Assembly: GCF_900113315.1 (NCBI RefSeq)
Contig: NZ_FOZG01000001.1
Span: forward strand, 310,001 to 374,000
Length of the DNA stretch: 64,000 nucleotides
Direction: 5' to 3'
Source: Sphingomonas jatrophae
GTDB taxonomy: Bacteria; Pseudomonadota; Alphaproteobacteria; Sphingomonadales; Sphingomonadaceae
Shown here: positions 25,494 to 33,861 of the stretch, piece after piece
Layout of the letters: each line of letters opens with the position of its first letter
How positions within the stretch are numbered: position 1 is the stretch's first letter
Program-made: the position numbers and the translations under genes
Notes under the pieces: model-generated
Database searches by the model: none
Told to the model about the DNA's origin: nothing
What the model saw: only the letters and a program-made list of their open reading frames with translations

Positions 25494-26557
25494 TCGGCCG
25501 CCTCCGCCCGTGTCGTCGCCGCCTCCGTCAGGTGCGCCTCCAACTCGGCAGCGCGGTGCGCGGCGGTATGCGCCTCCAGCACCCGCGTGCGCGCGGCCTC
25601 GCCCATGGCATCGGCATCGCTGGAGAGCGCTGACAGCACCTGCTCGCCACCGGGCGCAAGGATGATCTCGCGATCGGGCCGGAACAGCGTCTCGATCCCG
25701 TCCCACAGGTCCGAGATGATCGGCGTACCGCACGCACCCGCCTCGAACAGGCGCACGGATGGGGACCAGCCGGCAGCGATCATGTCGGCCCGCGTCACGT
25801 TCAGCGTGAAGCGGGACGCGGAGTAGAAGGCGGCATGGTCGGCGGGCGGGCAATGCTCGATCCGGTCGACATTGGCCGGCCAGTCGATGTCGGCCGGATA
25901 TTGCGGACCGGCGACGACGAAGCGCAGGTCGGGGCGGGCGCGTGCTGGCTCGACCAGCAGGCGCTCGAGCGTCGGCTGGCGATCGGGCGAATAGGTGCCG
26001 AGATAGGAGAGATCCCACCTCTTGGCTTCGCCGGTCGGCCGGTAGAGATCGGGATCGACCGAGCAGTAAAGCGCCCGTGCGGCCGGCGAGCCATAGTCCC
26101 GCTCGATCCGTCGCAGCGTGGGGCCACCGGTGAAGGAGAGATAGACGTCGTAGCCGGGGATCACCTCGGGCGATAGATATTCGAAGTCCCCTCGCTCCAG
26201 CTTCGCCAGCGTTACGGGCGTGTCGATGTCGTAGAAGGCAGTAACGCCGCCCGCCATCTCCTGCACCAGTCGCGCGACGGCGACACCCTCCGGCACATAG
26301 GAGCCGACGATCACCCCGTCCGCCTGCGCGATCTCGTCGCGCCAGCCCTCCAGCGCGGCCAGGTCCCCGTAGAAGGCGAGGCGGCAATAGTCAGGATCGG
26401 TGCAGTCGCGCTGGTTGGCATACCAGGGCACATCGCGTTCCAGGAACAGGATGTCGTGGCCGCGGGCGGCAAAGGCCTTGAGCAGCGCGCGAAACGTGGT
26501 CGCGTGGCCATTGCCCCACGAGGAGGACAGCGAAAGGCCGAGGACGACGAGCTTCAT
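25490..26557 (-). CDS. CgeB-type glycosyltransferase, paralog 3
   Basis: The 355-aa protein starts MKLVVLGLSLSSSWGNGHAT, a Rossmann opening with the glycan-operon-specific SxWxxG motif. It continues with a YDIDTPVTLAKLERGDFEYL stretch, WDLSYLGTYSPDRQ (C-terminal Rossmann start) and LNVTRADMIAAGWSPSVRLFEAGACGTPIISDLWDGIE, the donor-binding region of GT-B enzymes of the CgeB/GT4 type. The upstream and downstream genes overlap by 4 nt each. Donor and acceptor are unknown. Confidence 0.82.
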   Translation of the reverse strand: MKLVVLGLSLSSSWGNGHATTFRALLKAFAARGHDILFLERDVPWYANQRDCTDPDYCRLAFYGDLAALEGWRDEIAQADGVIVGSYVPEGVAVARLVQEMAGGVTAFYDIDTPVTLAKLERGDFEYLSPEVIPGYDVYLSFTGGPTLRRIERDYGSPAARALYCSVDPDLYRPTGEAKRWDLSYLGTYSPDRQPTLERLLVEPARARPDLRFVVAGPQYPADIDWPANVDRIEHCPPADHAAFYSASRFTLNVTRADMIAAGWSPSVRLFEAGACGTPIISDLWDGIETLFRPDREIILAPGGEQVLSALSSDADAMGEAARTRVLEAHTAAHRAAELEAHLTEAATTRAEAAE

Positions 26558-27642
26558 GCCGCTTCCCGTGCCTGCGCCGCACGTTCACGCAGTAGCAGGT
26601 CGACCTGCTCGCCGCGCAACGTGTAGGTGTGATCCCTCAGCACGCGGGCGAGCGCCGCCTCGCCGATCGCCTTAGCCCGCTCGGGCGTGAGCGCCGCGAG
26701 GTGCTCGGCCACGTCCTGCCCGTCCCGCGCGACGAGCACTTCCTCATCGGGCGTCAGGAACAGCTCGATGCCTTCCCATGCGTCCGTGATGAGGCAAGCG
26801 GCAGCGCCCGCCGCCTCGAAAACGCGGGTGGCGGGCGAGAAGCCGACATGCGCCATCGAGTCGCGCGCCACGTTGAGCACGGCGGCGGGGGTGCAATTGA
26901 AGGCGTTATGCTCGGCCGTATAGACGTGGCCGCGGTGGCGGACGTTGCCGGGCATCGCCTTCGTCTCCCAGCCATTGCCGCCGATCAGGAAGCTGCGTCC
27001 GGGCAGAGCCGCGGCGGGGCGAAGGAAGAACTCCTCCACCCGTGCCTCGCGGTCGGGCAGGCGATTGCCGAGGAAGGCGAGGTCGCAGGCGAAGCGTTCG
27101 TCCGGCGGCACCGGGAAATGCGTCGTGGGATCGAGCGCGTTGTAGACCGGCACGCAGGTGGCGGCGCCGAAGCCCTCATAGGCGGAGACGACCGGCGGGC
27201 CGCCGCCATAGGTCAGCACCATGTCCAGCTGCGGCAGGGCGGCGCGGACGGGATGATCCGGATCGCTGCGCATCTCGTCCAGCGTGGCGGCGGCGTCGAC
27301 ATCCCAGAACAGCTTCAGCGCATACGGCGCGGCGCGTGCGATCACGCCTTCCAGCAACTCGCGATCATAGACGCCGACGCCATTGGCCTTGACCACGATG
27401 TCGGCATCCCCCGCCTCGGCGAGCACCGAGGCAAGGCCCGCATCCGTCGCCGGATAGACGACCGAGCGACACCATTCCGGCGGATCGATGTCGCGGTGCT
27501 GTTGCCTGTCGAAGGCGTCGGGCTCGTAGAAGGTGATGTCGTGCCCGCGTGCGGCGAGATCGCGCAGGATGCCGCGATAATAGGTCGCCGCCCCGTTCCA
27601 GTAGGAGGAGAGCAGGCTGGAGCCGTAGAAGGCGATCTTCAA
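26554..27642 (-). CDS. CgeB-type glycosyltransferase, paralog 2
   Basis: This 362-aa GT-B-like protein opens KIAFYGSSLLSSYWNGAATYYR and carries FYEPDAFDRQQHRDID, LFWDVDAAATLDEM, CDLAFLGNRLPDREARVEEF and the C-terminal GFSPATRVFEAAGAAACLITDAWEGIE. It is clearly homologous to its two operon neighbours in the order of these blocks. The start is TTG at 27642, overlapping the previous stop (TTGA). Confidence 0.82.
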   Translation of the reverse strand: MKIAFYGSSLLSSYWNGAATYYRGILRDLAARGHDITFYEPDAFDRQQHRDIDPPEWCRSVVYPATDAGLASVLAEAGDADIVVKANGVGVYDRELLEGVIARAAPYALKLFWDVDAAATLDEMRSDPDHPVRAALPQLDMVLTYGGGPPVVSAYEGFGAATCVPVYNALDPTTHFPVPPDERFACDLAFLGNRLPDREARVEEFFLRPAAALPGRSFLIGGNGWETKAMPGNVRHRGHVYTAEHNAFNCTPAAVLNVARDSMAHVGFSPATRVFEAAGAAACLITDAWEGIELFLTPDEEVLVARDGQDVAEHLAALTPERAKAIGEAALARVLRDHTYTLRGEQVDLLLRERAAQAREAA

Positions 27643-28787
27643 GATGCGGTTCCTTGCAGTTCTTCGCTTAGGCGCGGGCCGAGTCCGCCCGCCGTCGGTG
27701 TCGTGGAAAGTGTTTCGACGATGCCCAGCAGTTCATCGACGCGGTGCGCGCAGCTGTGCCGCGCGCGGATCGTCTCCAGCCCGCTGGCGATCAGGCTGGC
27801 GCGAAGGTCCGCATCGTCGCGGATCGCCGCCAGCGCATCGGCCATGGCCGCGCCGTCCTTCACCATCAGGAAATCCTGGCCGACGCGGAACAGTCCTTCC
27901 GCATCTTCCCACGGTGCGGAGACGAGCGGCAGCCCGCAGGCCAGCGCCTCGAACACGCGAATGGTCGGGATGCCGGGCAGGATGGTGGTGTAATAACGCC
28001 GCGGCACGTGGACGGTGGCGAGATGGCGCGCGAAGATGGTCGGCGCGGCGGCATTGGGTGCCCAGCCATGATAGCGCGCACCATGGCCTGCCAGCATTGC
28101 CTTGGCCTCGTCTGGATAACGCACGCCGTAGATGTCGAGCGGCAAGCCAGCCGCAGCCGCGGGCTGGAAGAGGAAATCCTCGAGCTCCTGCGTCCGCTCG
28201 CCGTCGCCCCAGTTGCCGATCCAGACGAGGCCGTTCCGGTCCTGCTCCTCCGCCGGTGGGTGGAACAGGCGCGTGTCGGCGGCCTCATGCCACGTCCAGA
28301 CGCGCGTGCCCCAGCCCCAGCGCCGATAGACTTCGGACAGCGTCTCGCCGAACGCCAGCACGCCGTCATAGCCGGAGAGATCGAACGCGCGGATCGCCTC
28401 CGGGTCGCTGACGGCGCGGTGGTGAGTATCATGGAACAGCAGCTTGAAGCGTCCGCCCGCGGCCCGCAGCCGGGCGATGGCGGCGACCAGGGCCGGCTCG
28501 TTCCATTCGTGCACGATGACGAGGTCGGCATCGTCAACCAGTTCCGCCGCATCGGTCGCCGGATCGAAGATTTCGGAGCCGAGTTCGGGATAGGCGGTGC
28601 GATAGGCGTTCAGCCCGGCCTCGCCCGCATCGGCCATGAGGTTGGTCAGGCTCCAGCTGTCAACCGGCTCCAGCGCGCGGACGGCGTGGCCACGCGCATG
28701 CAGCTCGCGCAGCACGCCGCGGAGGAAGTGGGCATTGCCGTGGTTCCAGCAGGAGGCGAGGCTGTGCGTGAAATAGGCGATCTTCAT
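27639..28787 (-). CDS. CgeB-type glycosyltransferase, paralog 1
   Basis: From ATG at 28787 this is 382 aa. It begins MKIAYFTHSLASCWNHGNAHF and contains LLFHDTHHRAVSDPE, NGLVWIGNWGDGERTQELEDF and PRRYYTTILPGIPTIRVFEALACGLPLV, the acceptor and donor-side motifs of the CgeB/GT4 group. It is the third gene from the 3' side with the same architecture, and both ends overlap neighbours by 4 nt. Paralogs 1-3 probably arose by duplication and may add successive sugars (inference). Confidence 0.82.
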   Translation of the reverse strand: MKIAYFTHSLASCWNHGNAHFLRGVLRELHARGHAVRALEPVDSWSLTNLMADAGEAGLNAYRTAYPELGSEIFDPATDAAELVDDADLVIVHEWNEPALVAAIARLRAAGGRFKLLFHDTHHRAVSDPEAIRAFDLSGYDGVLAFGETLSEVYRRWGWGTRVWTWHEAADTRLFHPPAEEQDRNGLVWIGNWGDGERTQELEDFLFQPAAAAGLPLDIYGVRYPDEAKAMLAGHGARYHGWAPNAAAPTIFARHLATVHVPRRYYTTILPGIPTIRVFEALACGLPLVSAPWEDAEGLFRVGQDFLMVKDGAAMADALAAIRDDADLRASLIASGLETIRARHSCAHRVDELLGIVETLSTTPTAGGLGPRLSEELQGTAS

Positions 28788-29875
28788 GCCGCTGCCCTCG
28801 AGTGCGGGCCGAGCAGGCGCGCGTAGAGCGCGGCCATGCCTTCGGCCATCTTGCCCGGCGTGAACTTCTGCGCCCGCCGGCGCGCCAGATCGCCCTGCAC
28901 CAGTCGCGCAGGCACGTCGCCGAGCAGGCCTTCGAGCGCCTGCGCAAACCCGTCCGCATCGAGCGGATCGACGAAGCGAGCCGCGCCGTCCCATAGTTCG
29001 CGGTGCGTGGGGATGTCGGACAGGACCAGCGCACAGCCGGCCATTGCCGCCTCCAGCACCGCCAATCCGAAGGGTTCGTAGCGTGCCGCGGAGGCGAATA
29101 CCGGACGCGCGCCGATGCAGCCCGCGATCACCGCCTCATCGACGGAGCCGAGGCCGAGAAGATGGCGGAGCTCAATCCGCTCCCCATTCGGGCCGACCGT
29201 GGCGCCCGCCGCCTTGAACGGCACTCCCAGAAGGGCAGCGGCTCGGTCGAGTGTGGCGACATTCTTCGCCCGGTCCCACAAACGGCCGCAGGTGAAGGCG
29301 AAATCGTGCGGGCCCCCGCCACTGCCGCCGAGCGGGGTACGACCATTATGCACGACCACGGGTTCCGCAATCCCGTAAGCGGCGGCCACTGCGCGCGCGT
29401 GCGAGGCAGAGGGAGCGACGACGGCATCAGCGGTGGTGAGGCCACGACGGACGAGATCTGTCTGCCACGCGAAGCTGTCCGGCGCAGGCCCGGTCTCGAC
29501 CGCGCGCCACCATGTATCGACGCAGCTGTGCGACACTGCGATGCGGGGCACACGCCCGCGTGGCGCTGCGGCGAAAGCTGGCTGGTTGAGCTGCAGCAGG
29601 TCGACGCCCTCGCTCTCCGCCAGGGCGGTGATCGCCTGACCCGTTGCGAGAACCTCATCCGCATCACCCGCCAGCCAGTCGAGCGTCAGGCCCGTTTCGA
29701 TCAGCGTCGCGCCGGCTTCCTCTGCCTCACGCCGCTGCACGTCGGTAGGGGCGGGGCCAAGCAGCGCCAGCCGCGTCTGCCAACCGAGTGGGCGCAAAGA
29801 GGTCGCCAGCTCGATCGCATATTGCCAGACGCCGCCGACGGCGTCGGCGGTCATCAACACGTGCCGGGTGGTCAC
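28784..29875 (-). CDS. Glycosyltransferase family 4 protein
   Basis: This is a 363-aa GT-B protein. From GTG at 29875 it starts TTRHVLMTADAVGGVWQYAIEL, the N-terminal donor-less domain with the GGVWQY loop. It continues with SHSCVDTWWRAVE, APSASHARAVAAAYG, FTCGRLWDRAKN and RYEPFGLAVLEAAMAGCALVLSDIPTHREL, the classical GT4 EX7E-containing region (E of EPFG and E of LEAA). The GTG overlaps the stop of the upstream epimerase gene (GTGA). Confidence 0.9.
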   Translation of the reverse strand: MTTRHVLMTADAVGGVWQYAIELATSLRPLGWQTRLALLGPAPTDVQRREAEEAGATLIETGLTLDWLAGDADEVLATGQAITALAESEGVDLLQLNQPAFAAAPRGRVPRIAVSHSCVDTWWRAVETGPAPDSFAWQTDLVRRGLTTADAVVAPSASHARAVAAAYGIAEPVVVHNGRTPLGGSGGGPHDFAFTCGRLWDRAKNVATLDRAAALLGVPFKAAGATVGPNGERIELRHLLGLGSVDEAVIAGCIGARPVFASAARYEPFGLAVLEAAMAGCALVLSDIPTHRELWDGAARFVDPLDADGFAQALEGLLGDVPARLVQGDLARRRAQKFTPGKMAEGMAALYARLLGPHSRAAA

Positions 29876-30942
29876 TCCGCGGCTTCCGCCGTCGCGAACC
29901 GCCTTTCCAGCCCGCGCGCCTCGGCCAGCCAGTCCGCCAGCGCGGCGACGCCATCCCGCCAGGAGCGCTTGGGCGCGAGACCCAGCGCCGACTCGGCCGA
30001 ACGCGTATCCGCAACGAAATAGCGCTGGTCGCCCGCGCGCCAATCATCGAACTGCAGGTCAACAGGACGGCCGAGCAGGTCGCCCATATAGGCGATCAGT
30101 GCGCGGAGCGAGACGGCATTATCCGGCCCGCCCCCTAAGTTGAACGCGCGCCCCGAAACCGTGTCGATGCGCTGCCAGGCTGCGAGGTAAGCGTCCACCG
30201 CGTCGCCCACGTCGAGTATGTCGCGCACCTGATAGCCGTCACCGTAGAGCGTGATCGGCGTGCCTTCGAGCGCGCGGATCAGGAAATGGGCGACCCAACC
30301 CTGATCCTCCGTGCCCATCTGGCGCTGCCCATATATGCAACTCATCCGCAGCACCGCGGTGCGCAGGCCGAAGCTGCGGGCATAATCGAGCACATACTGG
30401 TCGGCCGCGCCCTTCGACACGCCGTAGGGCGTGTGGAAGTCGAGCGGGCGCGCCTCGCTGATGCCGTGCGCGCGCACCTCGGCATCCTCGGGAACGTAGC
30501 GATCGCCTTCCAATGCAAAGGGAATGTCGGCGAGATCGCCATAGACCTTGTTGGTCGAGGCGAAGATGATCGGCGCCTCGCCGCCCTGTGCACGCACCGC
30601 CTCGAGCAGGTTCAGCGTGCCTTCGAGGTTGATCGTGAAATCGTCGCGCGGATCGACCAGGCTCGTCGTCACCGCGACCTGTGCCGCCATGTGGAAGACG
30701 GCCTGCGACCGCGCGACCGCATCCGACAGCAGCGCGCCATCGCGCACGTCACCCCGGACGAACTCGATCCGCTCGCCATGGCTGGTGCGCAGCCAATCTA
30801 GATTGTCCTCCACCCCGGCACGGGTGAGCGCATCATAGACGATCACGCGGCGACCGTCGCGCGCCAGCCGGTCGGCGATGTTGCTGCCGATGAAGCCTGC
30901 CCCCCCGGTGACGAGAACAGGGCGCTCGTCGCGCCCGCTCAC
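29872..30942 (-). CDS. NAD-dependent sugar epimerase (CDP-paratose 2-epimerase-like SDR)
   Basis: This is a 356-aa extended short-chain dehydrogenase. It has VLVTGGAGFIGSNIADRL at the NAD site, FASTNKVYGDL, PYGVSKGAADQYVLDYAR (YxxxK catalytic pair) and YGQRQMGTEDQGWVAHF. The RQxGxEDQGWVA sequence is characteristic of CDP-paratose/tyvelose 2-epimerases and their relatives. The GTG start at 30942 overlaps the previous stop. It probably makes or adjusts the nucleotide sugar used by the adjacent transferases. Confidence 0.88.
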   Translation of the reverse strand: MSGRDERPVLVTGGAGFIGSNIADRLARDGRRVIVYDALTRAGVEDNLDWLRTSHGERIEFVRGDVRDGALLSDAVARSQAVFHMAAQVAVTTSLVDPRDDFTINLEGTLNLLEAVRAQGGEAPIIFASTNKVYGDLADIPFALEGDRYVPEDAEVRAHGISEARPLDFHTPYGVSKGAADQYVLDYARSFGLRTAVLRMSCIYGQRQMGTEDQGWVAHFLIRALEGTPITLYGDGYQVRDILDVGDAVDAYLAAWQRIDTVSGRAFNLGGGPDNAVSLRALIAYMGDLLGRPVDLQFDDWRAGDQRYFVADTRSAESALGLAPKRSWRDGVAALADWLAEARGLERRFATAEAAE

Positions 30943-32051
30943 GCCACCAGCCCCCGGGCCTCGAGCTCGGCGCGCATTTCGGACACGCGATCCTTCGCGG
31001 TCTGTTGCGCCACCCAGCCGGCCAGCTCTGCCAGCCCGGCCTCGAAATCCTGCTTGGCCTCGAAACCGAGCCGCTCGGCCGCCAGCGTCGTGTCGCAGAA
31101 GCAATGGCGGATGTCGCCGATCCGCGCCTTGCCGACGACTTCGGCCGACAAGTCGTTCCGCCCCATCGCGCGCGCAAGCGAGTCCGCCACGTCGCGGACC
31201 GAACGATCCTTGCCGGAGCCGATGTTGAAGGTGCCGCCGGCCGCCTGCGGCAGGAACAGCGCTTCGGCAAAGGCCCGCGCCACGTCCGACACATGGACGA
31301 AATCGCGCCGCTGCTCGCCATCCTCGAAGATCAGCGGTGCCTGGCCGTTGAGGAAGCGCGAGGCGAAGATCGCCAGCACGCCCGTATAAGGGTTGGAGAG
31401 CGCCTGGCCGGGGCCGTAGACGTTGAACAGCCGCAGGCACACGCCTTCCATGCCATAGGGCGCCGCCATGATGTGGGTCGTGCGCTCCTGCACATATTTG
31501 TTGAGCGCATAGATGGAGGAGAGAGCAGGGCGCTTCCACTCGGGCGTGGGCACGGGCTGCAAGGGGCGGCCCTGCGCATCCACCGGCTCCCACTGCGACA
31601 GACCGTCTCGCAGATTCGGGCGGTCCGCATCCTGCACCAGACCGCCGTCCGCATCGCGGTACAGGCCCTCGCCATAGATGCTCATCGACGATGCGGTGAC
31701 GACGCGGCGCACGGGCGCATCGATCAGCGCCTCAAACAGCACGGCGGTGCCGACATCGTTGGTCGAGGTGTAGCGCTCCACCTCATACATTGACTGGCCG
31801 ACGCCCACCTCGGCCGCGAGATGGACGACGCTGTCGACGCCCTGCAACGCCTTGCGCACCACATCCTTGTTGCGCACGTCGCCGCGCACCAGCTCGGCTT
31901 CGGGATCGAGCATGGCGGCGCCGTCCGTCTCGCCGTGGACCTGTTCGATCAGGCTGTCGAGGACGCGGACCTTGTGCCCGCGGGCGAGAAGTTCCTTTGT
32001 GACGGAACGGCCGATGAAGCCGGCGCCGCCGGTAACGAGAATCTGTTCGAT
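30939..32051 (-). CDS. NAD-dependent epimerase/dehydratase (extended SDR) with non-ATG start
   Basis: This extended SDR is about 370 aa. It shows ILVTGGAGFIGRSVTKEL at the NAD site, HLAAEVGVGQSMYEV, TASSMSIYGEG, SIYALNKYVQE (YxxxK) and LRLFNVYGPGQALSNPYTG. The GGAGFIG part lies upstream of the first in-frame ATG (31913), and no ATG, GTG or TTG exists in that frame further up. ATC at 32051, six bases after GGGAG, or ATT at 32042 must act as the start unless the sequence is wrong. It is the first gene of the seven-gene glycan operon. Confidence 0.82.
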   Translation of the reverse strand: MEQILVTGGAGFIGRSVTKELLARGHKVRVLDSLIEQVHGETDGAAMLDPEAELVRGDVRNKDVVRKALQGVDSVVHLAAEVGVGQSMYEVERYTSTNDVGTAVLFEALIDAPVRRVVTASSMSIYGEGLYRDADGGLVQDADRPNLRDGLSQWEPVDAQGRPLQPVPTPEWKRPALSSIYALNKYVQERTTHIMAAPYGMEGVCLRLFNVYGPGQALSNPYTGVLAIFASRFLNGQAPLIFEDGEQRRDFVHVSDVARAFAEALFLPQAAGGTFNIGSGKDRSVRDVADSLARAMGRNDLSAEVVGKARIGDIRHCFCDTTLAAERLGFEAKQDFEAGLAELAGWVAQQTAKDRVSEMRAELEARGLVA

Positions 32052-32258
32052 TGCCCCCTCCCCGTGGAAGCGTGTGGAACGCCGTGAGCTCCTTGCGTCG
32101 ATCCAGGACCGACAGCCCGGCCACTCGACACCCCGCGGATTTCACGGCATCTGCTGGGAAGAAAGCATCTTCTTCTTCTTTGTTCCAGCACGTCGTTGCT
32201 CTGCCGATATTTTTTTCCGCATGGCCGCCGGGCTTGCGGGGGCGGGGCGCGGGCGGGC

Positions 32259-32855
32259 ATGGCCGCGCTCGTGAGCGCGATCATCCTTCTTGCCCGGCAC
32301 GGCACCCATGCCGAGGTCGGCCATGTGCTGAGCGGCAGGTCCGAAATCGGGTTGAGCGAGACGGGCGCGGCCGAGGCGGAACGGCTCGCCACCCGCCTGG
32401 CGGCGACGCCGCTCGATGGTATCTGCGCCAGCCCGCGTCGGCGAACGCAGGAGACAGCGATGGCGGTGTCGGCACGCACCGGCCTTCCTGTCCAGTCCGC
32501 CCCGGCGCTCGACGAAATCGATTTCGGCACATGGACAGGTCGTGCGTTCGCCGAACTTGATGGAGATCCCGCATGGCACGATTGGAATGCGCGCCGCGGC
32601 AGCGCCGCAGTGCCCGGCGGCGAGACGATGGCGCAGGCGGTAGCGCGCGTCCGCGCCTTTGTGGAGGCGACGGCGGTGCAGGGCGGCACCATGCTCTACG
32701 TCAGCCACTGCGACGTCATCCGCGGCCTCGTCTCCGACCTGATGGGCTGGAGCCTGGACCGCTTGCTCGACTTCGACTGCAATCCCGCCTCGCTCACCAC
32801 CTTGTCGCTCGACAGCGGCCATGCGCGGCTGATCGCGCTCAACGAGCGGCCGTGA
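32259..32855 (+). CDS. Histidine phosphatase family protein
   Basis: This is a 198-aa phosphoglycerate-mutase-like phosphatase. The RHG motif is in LLARHGTHAEVGHVLSG and SPRRRTQETA provides the second arginine. EIDFGTWTG and the second catalytic His in VSHCDVIRGL are present. The ATG at 32259 starts just before the core; a longer frame begins at 32196. It is divergent from the glycan operon and resembles alpha-ribazole or sugar-phosphate phosphatases, with no substrate assigned. Confidence 0.87.
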   Translation: MAALVSAIILLARHGTHAEVGHVLSGRSEIGLSETGAAEAERLATRLAATPLDGICASPRRRTQETAMAVSARTGLPVQSAPALDEIDFGTWTGRAFAELDGDPAWHDWNARRGSAAVPGGETMAQAVARVRAFVEATAVQGGTMLYVSHCDVIRGLVSDLMGWSLDRLLDFDCNPASLTTLSLDSGHARLIALNERP

Positions 32856-32895
32856 GCGGCGGACCTGACAACCTGATGAGCGGAGCGTGACGGGA

Positions 32896-33861
32896 ATGAC
32901 GACGATGCGTGCGGCGGTGTTGGCCGCGCCCGGCGACATGCGGATGGAGACGGTGGCCGTGCCGGAGCCCGGCGAGGGTGAGGTGCGCGTGCGGATCGAA
33001 GGGTGCGGCGTCTGCGCGTCCAACCTCGAGCCGTGGGGCGGCCTGCCCTGGCTCAGCTATCCGCTGGAGGCAGGCGGTCTCGGTCATGAAGGCTGGGGAC
33101 GGATCGATGCCGTGGGGTCAGGCGTGGACGGGCTGGCTGTGGGCGACCGCGTCGCCATGCTGTCCGGCCATAGCTTTGCGGCCTACGACATCGCCCGCGC
33201 CGATGCGCTGGTAAAGCTGCCGCCCGAGCTGGACGGCAAGCCCTTTCCGGGTGAGCCGCTGTCCTGCGCGTTCAACATCTTCCGGCGCAGCGACATCCGC
33301 GCCGGCCAGACCGTCGCGATCGTCGGCATCGGCTTTCTCGGCGCCATCCTTACCAAGCTGGCGAGCGACGCCGGCGCGCGCGTGATCGCCATCTCGCGCC
33401 GCGAAAGCTCGCTGGAGCTGGCGCGGGCATGGGGGGCGGCCGAGACGATCCCGATGGACGATCATTGGGCAATCATCGAACGCGTGCGCGCGCTTACCGA
33501 AGACCGCTTCTGCGAGCGGGTGATCGAGGCCGTCGGCAAGCAGTGGCCGCTCGATCTGGCGGCGGAACTGATCGGCTTCGGCGGACGGCTGGTCATCGCC
33601 GGCTATCACCAGGACGGTCCGCGCCAGGTGAACATGCAGGCGTGGAACTGGAAGGGCATCGACGTGATCAACGCGCATGAGCGCGACCCCGCCGTGTGCC
33701 TCGCGGGCCTACGGGAAGCGGTGGATGCGGTGGCGAGCGGCCGGCTCGATCCCACGCCGCTCTACACGCACCATTACCCGCTTGAGCGGGTGGGCGAGGC
33801 ACTGGATGCCACGCGCGACAAGCCGGACGGCTTCGTCAAGGCACTGGTGACGGTGGAATGA
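32896..33861 (+). CDS. Zinc-type alcohol dehydrogenase-like (MDR) protein
   Basis: This is a 321-aa medium-chain dehydrogenase. It has GCGVCASNLEPWGG (the GHE-type region), GGLGHEGWGRIDAVGSGV and the Rossmann VAIVGIGFLGAILTKLAS. The structural zinc lobe with four cysteines is missing, so it may be single-zinc or zinc-free. FGGRLVIAGYHQDGPRQVNMQAWNWKG resembles sorbitol/threonine-type enzymes. The stop overlaps the next ATG (ATGA). A role in oxidising a cyclitol or sugar is suggested by the partner oxidoreductase. Confidence 0.8.
   Translation: MTTMRAAVLAAPGDMRMETVAVPEPGEGEVRVRIEGCGVCASNLEPWGGLPWLSYPLEAGGLGHEGWGRIDAVGSGVDGLAVGDRVAMLSGHSFAAYDIARADALVKLPPELDGKPFPGEPLSCAFNIFRRSDIRAGQTVAIVGIGFLGAILTKLASDAGARVIAISRRESSLELARAWGAAETIPMDDHWAIIERVRALTEDRFCERVIEAVGKQWPLDLAAELIGFGGRLVIAGYHQDGPRQVNMQAWNWKGIDVINAHERDPAVCLAGLREAVDAVASGRLDPTPLYTHHYPLERVGEALDATRDKPDGFVKALVTVE

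Noticed and set aside
24777-26387. Long frame suggesting a glycosyltransferase-hydrolase fusion
   Set aside because: The upstream part is a shifted reading of the CgeB-type gene; the hydrolase has its own ATG at 25493 inside an ATGA overlap.
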